From Candidatus Iainarchaeum sp. (GTDB taxonomy: Archaea > Iainarchaeota > Iainarchaeia > Iainarchaeales > UBA10191), in assembly GCA_030649735.1 (NCBI GenBank), contig JAUSFL010000008.1, positions 85,141-149,140 on the forward strand: DNA of 64,000 bases, given 5' to 3'. The position numbers and the translations under genes are program-made. Each line of letters begins with the position of its first letter. Position 1 is the stretch's first letter. The notes beneath the pieces were generated by a model. It had not been told where the DNA came from, searched no databases, and saw only the letters and a list, made by a program, of their open reading frames with translations. Positions 30,258-39,924 of this stretch are shown in pieces.

Positions 30258-31036
30258 TTTTTGACACCGTGAATTATTGTTCCCGGGTTTTTCCCGCAAG
30301 TTATTTCCCTAATGATTCCTTTCCTTCCCTTGCAGATAATGCAGTCAATTCCTTCAAGCGCCACTTTTTTCGCGGCTGAAACCTTTGTCAGGAAGCCTCC
30401 ACGGCCCCTGGCTGAAGCGCCGCCGGCATTAATTCCCTTTAAGTCTTCAATGTTTTTAACTTCTTTCACAAACTTTGCGTCCTTGTTGGCTTTCGGGTTT
30501 TCCAAAAAAATGCCTTCAACGTCAGTAGCCAAAACCAGCATGCTTGCCTTGCAGTGGCTTGCAACCAATGCCGATAGGGAGTCATTGTCTGAAAATTCCT
30601 TTTTCACTTTCAATTCCCTGGTGCTTACTGAATCATTCTCGTTGATTATTGGGAGAACATTCAGGCTGAAAAGCTTTTCCAAAGTGCTTTTCAAGTTTTG
30701 CAGCTGTTCCTTGTTTGAAAAGTTTTCCTGCGTCAAGAGCAATTGCGCGATTGTTTGATTGTATTTTGAGAATTCCCTTTCATAATTTTTCATCAGGATG
30801 CTTTGGCCAATTGCAGCGCACGCCTGCTGTTCTTCCAGCTTCAGGCCATTATTGTCAAGCCCCAGCTTTTCCAGGCCCAATCCAATCGAGCCGCTTGTCA
30901 CAATCGCGAACTCAAATCCTTTCTTCTTGAATTCCATGATGTCTTTCGCAAAATCAGCAATCAGGCTTTTGTCGAGCCTGCCGTTTTTCATTATGGCATT
31001 GGTGCCAATCTTGACAATAATTCTCTTTCCCATCAA
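30254..31036 (-). CDS. proB: glutamate 5-kinase (amino acid kinase family)
   Basis: RIIVKIGTNAIMKNG...VTSGSIGLG...INENDSVSTRE...LATDVEGIF. Confidence 0.85.
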   Translation of the reverse strand: MMGKRIIVKIGTNAIMKNGRLDKSLIADFAKDIMEFKKKGFEFAIVTSGSIGLGLEKLGLDNNGLKLEEQQACAAIGQSILMKNYEREFSKYNQTIAQLLLTQENFSNKEQLQNLKSTLEKLFSLNVLPIINENDSVSTRELKVKKEFSDNDSLSALVASHCKASMLVLATDVEGIFLENPKANKDAKFVKEVKNIEDLKGINAGGASARGRGGFLTKVSAAKKVALEGIDCIICKGRKGIIREITCGKNPGTIIHGVKK

Positions 31037-31159
31037 AAAGCCTTATTTTAGAATTAGAAGCAAAAGGCTTAAATCATTGTTTTAAATTCTGCGGGTTTTA
31101 ATTGCATTCAATCATTCGCCAGAAAGCTTAATTCAATGTTTTTTTCAACAGCATTGTTT

Positions 31160-34100
31160 TCAGCAAGTTTGCCCTAAGTATTTTGCGACTTCCTGCAGGT
31201 CTTGAATGTTCACGCCATTATTTCCAGCAACGTCTGCAGGATCGCCTGCAGGGTTTCCTAAGCGTATTGCGACAAAAACCAAGTCAAAAACATTGACTTT
31301 CTTGTCTCCAGTCAAGTCATAGCAGTTTGCAATCTGGATCTCATAAGTTATGTAAAGGGCAGGCCGCTTTGAGGCGTTTGCATATTCTTTGGTTGCCGTG
31401 CTGTCCTTGCGTGTTCCAGTGGTTGCAGAGTACATTTCAAGCACAAAGCCCTCATACTTTCCATTTTGTGCGCGTATATCAGTTATGGCTTGGGCAATGT
31501 TTGTTGAATTGTAATCGCCCGCGGCTTTTGCGAAATGAATTTTTCCCACGGCTGTTCCTGAATAAGTCGAGGCAAGGTCTCCTGAAGAAAACCTGCCCGG
31601 AAGGCCTGACCATGCATATCTTGGCTTTGACCCGGCAATGTTGTCTTTTCTTGCCCATGATGTTCCATGGTACTGGTCGTAATAGTTTACGCCAGAGCCT
31701 TCCACCCAAATGATTCCATCATTTGGGGGCAGAGTTTTCGCCAGATAAATTGGAATGTCTCCTGCTTGGTCAAAATCTGACGAGATTGAATAAAGGCTTA
31801 TGCGCGAGTCAATTATTTTTGCGCCTGAAGGAATTCCTGAAAGGTCAAACCAGTAAAGCCCTGTGTCGTCCTTGTACCTGTACTGCATGTTTGTTGCTGA
31901 ACCTCTCTCGTAATAAGAGGCGTTTTCACTGTTGTCAAAAAGGCTCGTGTCCTTGGCGCCAGTGTAATTGATTATTCCTAATTTGGGGACTGGCTGGCCG
32001 TACTGCAGCTTTACTCTTGCAAGATTCAATTCGTTCACTGCCTTGACTGTAATTGTTATGTTTTGGGAAGCAGTGCCGCCCTTGCCGTCGCTTGCTGAAA
32101 AAACTAAATTGTATGCTCCTGCTGCAGAGTAGGATGGCGTCCAGGAAAAAGCGCCAGTGTTCTCGTCAAAAATCGAGCCTTGCGTGGCTCCGGAAACCGA
32201 GTAATGGATTGCATCATCAATGTCCGGGTCTAAAGCAGAAAGTTGCAAGTCCAGGGTTTGGCCTTCGTAAATGTTTTGGTCCAAAATTGCTTCAAGTGTT
32301 GGCGAAGTGTTTGCTTTTGTGGAAGCGCTTGCGGACGAAGATTTTGATGATTCATTGCCGCTTGTGTCATAAGCCGAAATACTGTAATTATACCTTGTGG
32401 AAGAGTTCAACCCAGTGTCAAGATAATAATCCATTGTCGTGAATGCTACCGGACTGCTGTTCCTGTAAACAGTGTAGCCCAAAATGCCTTCAGTCGCATT
32501 ATCTGCCGTGGGACTCCATTTCAAGGCTATTCTAGTGGAGGCAATTGTCATTGCATTAAGGCCTGCCGGAATGCTTGGCGCCTGCAAGTCATAGCCTACT
32601 TCAAAGGCTCCAATGTCAGGCCCGCTTCCAGAATAATTGTCATTGATTCCCAAAAGCCTTGACGCCGCATTAATGGCAGGCGAGCTTGAGTTTGGAACAG
32701 CAAAGTAAGTCCCGTTTGTTTGGCCAGGGATTGCCGGATTGTCAGTTGCGGTTAGGCCATTTATGCGGCGAATGTCCCATTGCGGGCTTGCGTAAATTCC
32801 GTGCGGTTCTTCAGGAATTGTCAATTGGTCAGGGCAAGTGTAGTTTATGTCAGGGTTTGCTGTCCAGCTTTTGAATGCTTCAAAGCTCGTGAAATACCTG
32901 GAGTCGTCTTCTCCCGGAATTCCATTATGGTTTGTGAAGCCCCACTTGAATATTGTGTCCTGGCCGGGCGTAAGCGTTGAAGACCACATCAAGTCATTGT
33001 CAAAATTGTGGTTTGTGTGAAAATACTCGCATGGGTAATTCGAGGCAATGTCTGTTCCGTAAACCCTGTTGAAAGAATTCACAATGTTGTTCCTTAGCAC
33101 AATGTTCTTGCTTTTTGCAGGAGTCCCCCTGTAAATTGCAGAGTATGTCCAAGAGCCCGGACTGCCCTCCTGGATTGAATTCTGGTAAAGTAAAATGTTC
33201 CTTGTTTGGCCTTCAACGCCAGTGTGGAGCTTTAGGGCATTCTCCAAGTAGCCAGTGATGTAGTTTCTCACGACAAAGTAAGGCCCTGGATAAAGCGGGG
33301 CAAAAGAAAGCGCGTTCTGGCATCTGCCCAGAATATTGCCGAAAATCCTTCCATTAGACATGTGGCCGTCGGTTTCAATGCAGTCGTCCGAAAGCCAGTA
33401 AATCAAGTTGTTGTAAATGTCCAATTCCCTGTTTGGCCAAGTGGCCAGAACATTCGGGTCGTTTTCATTCAGTATTGGCGCCATGCCTTCGTCCCCGCCT
33501 GGCGAAATGCCGTCGGCAACACCAGTAATGACATTGTTCCTTATTGTAGTGTAGCCACCGACCCCATAATTTTGTTTTATGCCGTAATAAGTCTGCCTTT
33601 CTGCCCCGTTAACAATTTCAAACTGGCCGTGATCAAGGTCTGCAATGTAATTTCCTAGCAAGAGGTTTCCTCCAACTGCCTTGCCTAATGGGGATTCTTC
33701 AGAATGCGTAATCGTGATCAAGCCTTCCCCGGCTGGCGCGCCCAAATAATCTGTCAGCCTGTTATTGACTAGGTCAATATAGTTTCCGCCGCGAATGCCA
33801 ATTGGCGACGCGCTCTCGACATTCAAGCCGTAAAATGTGAGGTAAGAAGAGCCGCTCACGTAAATTTGGCCATGAATGGTTGCACGGTCAAGTGAATCAT
33901 AGCTTGTGAATGCAGCTCTTGATGATTCTGAAAAGCGCTTGTTGCTCAAAGAAAACCCGCTGTAAATGCCCGGTTTTAACAGCACGCGGTCGCCGGCCTG
34001 CAGATTGCTTGCTGCAAAATTAAGTTCAGAATCATTTGAAACAATGACTGTCCTGACTGCAGCAGGCAGGCTCCATTCTGGCTTTGTCAAGAATGCGGCA

Positions 34101-34453
34101 GTGCCTTGATCAACCATGTTGCCGCCCGCGTCAAAAATATCAATTCTCACGTCATAACTGGTGTTTTCCGAAAGATTGAAAATGCTTGTCGCAAGGTTTG
34201 ATGCGTCATACCTTACGAGCGGATTCACTTCAATGTAAGAGCCGGAATTGTGCGGCTTTATGTAAGCTCTTCCTGTTTCATTGTTGTTCAGCGTGCCGAG
34301 TGAAACATTGATTCCGCCGGAAATGTAATTGCCGTACGCGTCAATTTTGCTGATTGCCTGCCCTGACGCTAAATTGCCGGCTGCCAGAACAAGAGTTAAA
34401 GCTGTGAGACAGGCAAACATCAAATGATTAAGGCATGGGCGTGATTTTTGCAT
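31160..34453 (-). CDS. large secreted protein: parallel beta-helix, FN3-like, cadherin/Ig-like and C-terminal dockerin
   Basis: Signal peptide; NNVITGV-type beta-helix; TAPSIPAGLNA FN3; terminal NCYDLTGDKKVNVFDLVFVAIRLG...GVNIQDLQEVAKYLGQTC. Confidence 0.8.
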   Translation of the reverse strand: MQKSRPCLNHLMFACLTALTLVLAAGNLASGQAISKIDAYGNYISGGINVSLGTLNNNETGRAYIKPHNSGSYIEVNPLVRYDASNLATSIFNLSENTSYDVRIDIFDAGGNMVDQGTAAFLTKPEWSLPAAVRTVIVSNDSELNFAASNLQAGDRVLLKPGIYSGFSLSNKRFSESSRAAFTSYDSLDRATIHGQIYVSGSSYLTFYGLNVESASPIGIRGGNYIDLVNNRLTDYLGAPAGEGLITITHSEESPLGKAVGGNLLLGNYIADLDHGQFEIVNGAERQTYYGIKQNYGVGGYTTIRNNVITGVADGISPGGDEGMAPILNENDPNVLATWPNRELDIYNNLIYWLSDDCIETDGHMSNGRIFGNILGRCQNALSFAPLYPGPYFVVRNYITGYLENALKLHTGVEGQTRNILLYQNSIQEGSPGSWTYSAIYRGTPAKSKNIVLRNNIVNSFNRVYGTDIASNYPCEYFHTNHNFDNDLMWSSTLTPGQDTIFKWGFTNHNGIPGEDDSRYFTSFEAFKSWTANPDINYTCPDQLTIPEEPHGIYASPQWDIRRINGLTATDNPAIPGQTNGTYFAVPNSSSPAINAASRLLGINDNYSGSGPDIGAFEVGYDLQAPSIPAGLNAMTIASTRIALKWSPTADNATEGILGYTVYRNSSPVAFTTMDYYLDTGLNSSTRYNYSISAYDTSGNESSKSSSASASTKANTSPTLEAILDQNIYEGQTLDLQLSALDPDIDDAIHYSVSGATQGSIFDENTGAFSWTPSYSAAGAYNLVFSASDGKGGTASQNITITVKAVNELNLARVKLQYGQPVPKLGIINYTGAKDTSLFDNSENASYYERGSATNMQYRYKDDTGLYWFDLSGIPSGAKIIDSRISLYSISSDFDQAGDIPIYLAKTLPPNDGIIWVEGSGVNYYDQYHGTSWARKDNIAGSKPRYAWSGLPGRFSSGDLASTYSGTAVGKIHFAKAAGDYNSTNIAQAITDIRAQNGKYEGFVLEMYSATTGTRKDSTATKEYANASKRPALYITYEIQIANCYDLTGDKKVNVFDLVFVAIRLGNPAGDPADVAGNNGVNIQDLQEVAKYLGQTC

Positions 34454-34526
34454 GAGAAACCGATTATAGGAAAAGAATTCTTTTAAATAAAAAGTTATGC
34501 GCTTTAGCGTAATTTTCAGAATAATT

Positions 34527-34599
34527 GGGGCTGCACGGATTTGAACCGTGGTTTTACGCTCCCTAAGCGTAGGTCCTAACCAGGCTAGACTACAGCCCC
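34527..34599 (-). tRNA. tRNA-Pro, anticodon reads AGG
   Basis: GGGGCTG/CAGCCCC acceptor, TACGC-TTAGGGA-GCGTA anticodon arm, CACGG-TTCAAAT-CCGTG T-arm. Confidence 0.85.
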
Positions 34600-34622
34600 A
34601 AAGTTTCCGTCATTTAATAAAA

Positions 34623-34693
34623 ATTGGCCTCAGTTTGCCCATCTCTCTTCATTCCCGAAGGTTGGAGTCATCGTCAGTTCATCATCGGCCAAT
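34623..34693 (-). ncRNA. candidate archaeal C/D-box sRNA
   Basis: ATTGGCC-GATGATGA ... CTGA-GGCCAAT: box C and box D inside a 7-bp terminal stem, then a T-rich tract; upstream of tRNA-Pro on the same strand. Confidence 0.7.
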
Positions 34694-34775
34694 AGATTGA
34701 ATGATGCAAAAGGATTTTAATGTTTTAGAGACAACAGATTGTTTATTGTTTTGGCTCTTGGCTTGTTTTTTTCCA

Positions 34776-36539
34776 TTATTTGTTCTTTTTTTGGCCTTTT
34801 GTTTTTTCGTAATAGAACACGCCAATGCCCACAATTGCAACAATCGCTATGACTGCAATTAAAGGCAGCATTCCGCCAAGAGCGTCTTCCTTGTACAATC
34901 CTGTTATTTTTGCTTCCTCGCAGGTTTTAATGTATTCCTGAGCGTAAGGCAGGCCAGGGCTCAATAAGAGAACCTGCTGCATTGCCTTTTCTGCTGTAGC
35001 GCAGTCTTTTTTGAAGAATGCTTGCACTCCTTCCTGGAATTTTGTTCCGACAATGCTCTGCTCGTTTTTCACGTTTATTTGATTCATGAATTCTTTTGCA
35101 AGGTTTATTGGCATTATGAAGTTGATGTTTTGCACTTTGTCAGAGCCGAAAGTCGCAAGGCCTATCACTTCTCCTTTATCGTTAAAGACTGGTCCGCCGC
35201 TGTTTCCGTGATTGATTGCGGCATCAGTCTGGATGACTTCAACTCCATTGGTCATTGTTCTTCTTGCGCTTACGATTCCTGAAGTGACTGTCGGCTCTAT
35301 TGTCTGCTGGTTGTCGAATAATATGTCAACGTTTGTTCCGGGATATCCTATTACAAAAATCTGTTCTCCTGTTGAAAGCTGGTCTGAATCGCCAAGCTTT
35401 AATGCCGGAAGATTTTTTTGGTTTACTTTAAGGATTGCAATGTCTTTTCCCCAGGAAATTGTTTCTGCCTTTTCGTCAATCATGTTTCCTTTGACTTTAA
35501 TGTCTGCGTTCCAGGCAACATTTACAAGAATTTGCCCTGGCAATAAAATGCCGGGGTTTGCGTAATTGTCTATTTTCAGTCCGGTTATTGAACTGTTTTT
35601 TTCAATATAGCTTATGAATTTTGCCATCAAGGCGTCAATTATTCTCTGCTTTTCTGCAGCGCTGAAATTATACCGCGATGCAACATCCTGGTAAATTTCA
35701 TCCTGTGCCTGCGCAAGCAAGCCGTTGTAAATCTTGTTTGCTGCTTCGCTTTCTGAAACAAAAACAACATGCGCGTTTGTCATGATGTATCCGTCAGGGT
35801 TTATCACAAAGCCGGTTCCTGACATTCCGGTCTTTACTGTTTTGTCAATTCTTTTAGCGCTTGCTCCTTCTTTTGGGACGAATTCCAGGCTTTCAATGAC
35901 TTGCACTGTGCCTTCATTGCCCTGCAATAATGCTTTTGCCGGCTGTTTGCCAGTTTTTTCATTGAGTTGGCTTCCTGTTCTAGTGTATGTTAAAAGAATT
36001 CCAGCCACATTTATGACAAAAGCGTTATTGTTTGAGAATGAAATTGGAAAATTGTCTGTTCTTAGATCTTGGGCAATATTGTTCATTGTTATATTTTTGT
36101 AATTTACTGTCAGCGTTGTTGCAGTTACTGAATAAATTCCAGAATAAACATAAGTTTGCCCGAGGGCCGGATAGTTCTCTCCACCACTAAAAGTTCCATC
36201 ACTATTGTAAGTAATGCTTGCTGAATACGCGCCAAGGTTTTGGATTGTTCCAGAACTCTGCCAGCTGCCTAAAATTAATTGTTGTGGAGTGTACTGTGTT
36301 CCTCCAGTGCCTGGTTGGCTTGGAGTGTTGCCCAGAGGTTGCGCTCCAGGCGCTATGATATCATAATCTGGATAGCTGATTGTTCCTGTTATTTCAGTAG
36401 CCACTATCATTATTCCTGGCTCGTAAAATTGCTTTGTTTGCTGGATGATATTTGGCTCTTTTTCAGGCCATTTCAAGGTATAACCAAAAGCCAGTGCAGA
36501 TAATAGAATGAACAGAATAATGATTGACAATTTTCTCAT
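34776..36539 (-). CDS. HtrA/trypsin-like serine protease, membrane-anchored
   Basis: GTGFVINPDGYIMTNAHVV, DIAILKV, NHGNSGGPVFNDKGEVIGLATFG; C-terminal TM. Confidence 0.9.
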   Translation of the reverse strand: MRKLSIIILFILLSALAFGYTLKWPEKEPNIIQQTKQFYEPGIMIVATEITGTISYPDYDIIAPGAQPLGNTPSQPGTGGTQYTPQQLILGSWQSSGTIQNLGAYSASITYNSDGTFSGGENYPALGQTYVYSGIYSVTATTLTVNYKNITMNNIAQDLRTDNFPISFSNNNAFVINVAGILLTYTRTGSQLNEKTGKQPAKALLQGNEGTVQVIESLEFVPKEGASAKRIDKTVKTGMSGTGFVINPDGYIMTNAHVVFVSESEAANKIYNGLLAQAQDEIYQDVASRYNFSAAEKQRIIDALMAKFISYIEKNSSITGLKIDNYANPGILLPGQILVNVAWNADIKVKGNMIDEKAETISWGKDIAILKVNQKNLPALKLGDSDQLSTGEQIFVIGYPGTNVDILFDNQQTIEPTVTSGIVSARRTMTNGVEVIQTDAAINHGNSGGPVFNDKGEVIGLATFGSDKVQNINFIMPINLAKEFMNQINVKNEQSIVGTKFQEGVQAFFKKDCATAEKAMQQVLLLSPGLPYAQEYIKTCEEAKITGLYKEDALGGMLPLIAVIAIVAIVGIGVFYYEKTKGQKKNK

Positions 36540-36697
36540 GAAATGCCCCCTTGTTGTTTTTAAATAGGATTGGGTTATTTTTAAACATATCTGTTAATTT
36601 TAAGCGCTTGCAATAAGCTGGCAGAATTATGTGCATTTTGTCGGCCAATATTTTTTGGCTTTCTTCAAAAGGCTTTTGAGACTGGAGGAGAGTTTTG

Positions 36698-37174
36698 CTA
36701 CTCTTCCTTTTTGGCCTTTGCTTTTTTCATGCCTGGAATTTTCAAGTTGATTGTGGAATAATCAACGTACAAGCCGGCTTCTTTCATGGTTTTCTTTAAC
36801 GCGTAGACTTTGCAGAATTCAATGAGCTCATTCTTTTCCTTGGGCTGCATTCCTTCAATTTCGCAAATTTCTTTTATTACGCGGTTTATTTTGCCCGAAT
36901 TCACTGTTTCAATCAATAATGCAATGTTTTCTGCCTTTTTGCCGGCTTCAATTTCCTTTAATGCCTCGTCAAGCTTTTTCAAATCAGCAATCTTGCGCAA
37001 GTTGTCCTCGATTTTCTTGTCGAGCGAAATCCCAAGCGATGCAAGGAATTGCATTACAGTGCGCGAGTCAGTCGTTGGCTCTATCTTCAGTTTTTTTATC
37101 GCGACCCAGTCTTCATAGTTTGCAATCAATTGAATATATTTTTCGTCAGGCATTTCTCTACTCACCTTTTCCAT
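36698..37174 (-). CDS. hypothetical protein, possibly DUF2666-like
   Basis: YEDWVAIKKLKIEPTTDSRTVMQFLASLGISLDKKIE. Confidence 0.5.
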   Translation of the reverse strand: MEKVSREMPDEKYIQLIANYEDWVAIKKLKIEPTTDSRTVMQFLASLGISLDKKIEDNLRKIADLKKLDEALKEIEAGKKAENIALLIETVNSGKINRVIKEICEIEGMQPKEKNELIEFCKVYALKKTMKEAGLYVDYSTINLKIPGMKKAKAKKEE

Positions 37175-37458
37175 TAAATGTTGAAAGTGTTTTTTAAAAG
37201 CTCGCTATAGTTGATGCTTTCAGCGCTTAAGACTTTTGCCTTGAATTTTTTTGGAATTTTTCCAACTATTTCTTTAGCTTGGGTGTTTGACTTTGCAATC
37301 ACAATGGCTTTTCCATCGTCTGCCACGTGAGCCCTTAAAACTTCCTCCAATGCCATCAAATCATACTGGAGCTTTCTTTTTTCCAAATCCTTAATTCCTT
37401 TCATGCCTATCTTGAATTTTTTCAATTCCTTGAAAGTGATTTCCTGGCTTTTGTTCAT
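37174..37458 (-). CDS. hypothetical protein
   Basis: 94-aa ORF overlapping both neighbours by a few nt (operon). Confidence 0.5.
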   Translation of the reverse strand: MNKSQEITFKELKKFKIGMKGIKDLEKRKLQYDLMALEEVLRAHVADDGKAIVIAKSNTQAKEIVGKIPKKFKAKVLSAESINYSELLKNTFNI

Positions 37459-39089
37459 TTGATTCCCTCAAAGTAATTTGTCGGGACTGGATAGTACTTT
37501 TTGTAGACTGGACTGCTTTCAAGAGCCTGGACATTGCGCTTGTATTTTGCGTTAGGGTCTTTTCCCTCATTTGCCTTGGACCATTCTTTCCAAGGCGTGC
37601 TGTACTGCTTTTGGATTTTGTCGCGGTAAATTTCAGGCAGCACATTAAAGCTGCAGAATGGGACAATGCGGCCGTCAGGCATTGAATAATGAATGTCGCA
37701 CCTTTGGACTCTTTCAATGTCGTAATTGTAAGGGTCCATGAAGTGCATCATTCCAATAAGCATGCTTTTCTCATGGATTCTGCCCAAAGTGTCAAAATTG
37801 TGCTTTATCAGCATGTCAAAAAGCATTTTTCCAAAGTCCAGATAGCTTGGCTGCTTGCTTTTGTCAATGAATTTTCCGACATTCAAAAGCAGTTTTCCCG
37901 CAACCACGGTCTTCAACCCGCCTCTTTCCAATTCTTCGCTTAATTCGTCCAATAATTCCATGAATCCTTCAACGTCAATGAACTTGGTTACTGGAATCAC
38001 TTTCTTTCCGTCCAAAAAAACATAGGTTGCGGCTCCGCATGCAAAATGCACTGACAAGTCGTATTGCTTTGTGCCAGTGAATGCCTCGACAAACCTTGTT
38101 ATTGAGTGAATGCAGGGAACAGTGTAAAAGTCGTCCTTGGTTATTTTTCCATTGGTTTGCTCTTCAATTAATTCAATCGCTTTCGGAATTGTAATCCTTC
38201 CTTTGTCTCTCTCTTTTTTTGGGATTCTTCCGACAAAACTGACTGGCTGAAAATTAATTCCCCTCACTGTCTTGATGTTGTTCAGCCCGAAATTGATTAT
38301 TTGCCCGATTTCTTGGTCGTTGATTCCTTTGATTAGCGTTGGCACTAGGACAACGCCCAATCTTGCCTTGCGGCATTCTTCCAAAGCATACGGGACTTCC
38401 CAATGGTTTTTTGGGTTTGTTTTCTTGGAAACCCCGTCAAAGCTCATGTAAACTGTTGAACAGCCAGCTTTTGCAACTTCTTTCGCAAGGCCTTTCTTGA
38501 ATCCAAGATTCATTCCAGTAGTGTTCAATTGCACTTGCTCAAAACCGTGCTTTTTGCAAAGCTTGATGATGTCAACCAAGTCATTGCGCAATGTAGGCTC
38601 GCCGCCAGTAAGCTGGACCGCGTTTGGGGAAATTGGCGCTTCCTTCCGCAAGTTTGCAAGCATTCTATCAATCAAGTCCAATGAAGGCTCGTAAATTGGC
38701 TCTCCTTCTTTTGCAAAGTAAAAGCAATACCAGCATGCAAGGTCGCACCTGTTTGTCAATGCAATGTTTGCCAGTCCAGTGTGGCTTTTGTGCGTTGAGC
38801 AAAGCCCGCAGTCAAAAGGGCAGCTGCTTCCGTCCTCTCCCACAAACTTTGCGTTAGGGTTTGAAATTTTTTTTGCAGGAGCCGCAAACTCTTTCATTCG
38901 CCTATAGTATTTCGCGTCTTCCCAGTAAACTTCCTTGAAAGTTCCATGCTTTGGGCATTTTCTTTGAATGAAGACTTTTCCATGGTCTTCAAAAACCACT
39001 GCTTTCAATACTCTCTTGCATTCTGGGCAAATGCTTAAAGTTTCATGCGGCAGTTCTGCGCCGTACTCTTTGCTTTCTTTTTCCGCCAT
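37455..39089 (-). CDS. radical SAM protein of the archaeal tetraether-synthase (Tes/MJ0619-like) type
   Basis: CPECKRVLKAVVFEDHGKVFIQRKCPKHGTF, NRCDLACWYCFYF CxxxCxxC cluster, LTGGEPTLR. Confidence 0.75.
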   Translation of the reverse strand: MAEKESKEYGAELPHETLSICPECKRVLKAVVFEDHGKVFIQRKCPKHGTFKEVYWEDAKYYRRMKEFAAPAKKISNPNAKFVGEDGSSCPFDCGLCSTHKSHTGLANIALTNRCDLACWYCFYFAKEGEPIYEPSLDLIDRMLANLRKEAPISPNAVQLTGGEPTLRNDLVDIIKLCKKHGFEQVQLNTTGMNLGFKKGLAKEVAKAGCSTVYMSFDGVSKKTNPKNHWEVPYALEECRKARLGVVLVPTLIKGINDQEIGQIINFGLNNIKTVRGINFQPVSFVGRIPKKERDKGRITIPKAIELIEEQTNGKITKDDFYTVPCIHSITRFVEAFTGTKQYDLSVHFACGAATYVFLDGKKVIPVTKFIDVEGFMELLDELSEELERGGLKTVVAGKLLLNVGKFIDKSKQPSYLDFGKMLFDMLIKHNFDTLGRIHEKSMLIGMMHFMDPYNYDIERVQRCDIHYSMPDGRIVPFCSFNVLPEIYRDKIQKQYSTPWKEWSKANEGKDPNAKYKRNVQALESSPVYKKYYPVPTNYFEGIK

Positions 39090-39166
39090 TTAAAACCCGC
39101 AGCCAAAATTCAATTAGAAAAAGCTTAAAAAGCAAATTAATTATGTAGTGTTAATTTTGTTTTAGA

Positions 39167-39239
39167 GCCCTTGGAGGGATTTGAACCCTCAACCTACGGT
39201 TTACAAAACCGTTGCTCCACCAGGTTGAGCTACAAGGGC
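39167..39239 (-). tRNA. tRNA-Thr(TGT)
   Basis: GCCCTTG/CAAGGGC acceptor; ACGGT-TTTGTAA-ACCGT. Confidence 0.92.
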
Positions 39240-39294
39240 GTTGCTTAAAATGATTTTCTTAAATAATCATTTTAAACCAAAAGGGTTCTTTAAA

Positions 39295-39924
39295 ATGAGT
39301 GAAAGCTTTAAATGCGCGCGTTGTGCAAAATGCTGCCAGACTTACTGGATTACCTTGCTTCCTGAAGAAGCCAAAGGCCTTTCCAAATTCTTGAAAGTTC
39401 CTTCAGGAAAGTTCTTGAAAGAATACTGCGTTTTGTTCCTGCAGGCTTTTCCAATGCAAAAGCGGGATTTCTCAAACCCGCTGGTAATTTCAAGGAAAAA
39501 ATTTTCGGGAAAGATTGGCGCAAGGCTTTCAAGAAAGTCTTCAGCCGGTTTTTTCCTTTGCCTTCCAAGCATTGCGTTAAGGCGGGAAAAGAAAAACTGC
39601 ATAATGCTTTCCAGGCGCCTTGACTGCAAAGTCCATTCGAAAAGGCCGGGCCAGTGCCGCTTGTTTCCTTTAATCAGCTTGGATTCAAAAACAGACTTGA
39701 AGAAAGCATACTCTTTCTGCAAGGGCCTTAAAGGCCTTGAAAGCATTGACTTGCGCGAAAACTTGAAGCATTACAAGAAAGTGAAGGCGTATTTTGAAAG
39801 CGTGAAAAAAAAAGGCTTTCAGAAAGCCTGGAAGCAATTTCCAGAAAAGGGAGTATTGCTTTTGGATAAGGAAAAAATTTGCGGAATTTCACAAAAGGAA
39901 TTCTTCAGGCTTTTCGGGCCTTGA
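39295..39924 (+). CDS. YkgJ-type cysteine cluster protein
   Basis: FKCARCAKCCQTYWITLLPEEA (CxxCxxCC). Confidence 0.7.
   Translation: MSESFKCARCAKCCQTYWITLLPEEAKGLSKFLKVPSGKFLKEYCVLFLQAFPMQKRDFSNPLVISRKKFSGKIGARLSRKSSAGFFLCLPSIALRREKKNCIMLSRRLDCKVHSKRPGQCRLFPLISLDSKTDLKKAYSFCKGLKGLESIDLRENLKHYKKVKAYFESVKKKGFQKAWKQFPEKGVLLLDKEKICGISQKEFFRLFGP

Noticed and set aside
31327-33658. Numerous ORFs on both strands within the dockerin/beta-helix gene
   Set aside because: Off-frame reading of one long, clearly coding 1,097-aa ORF with signal peptide and domain structure.
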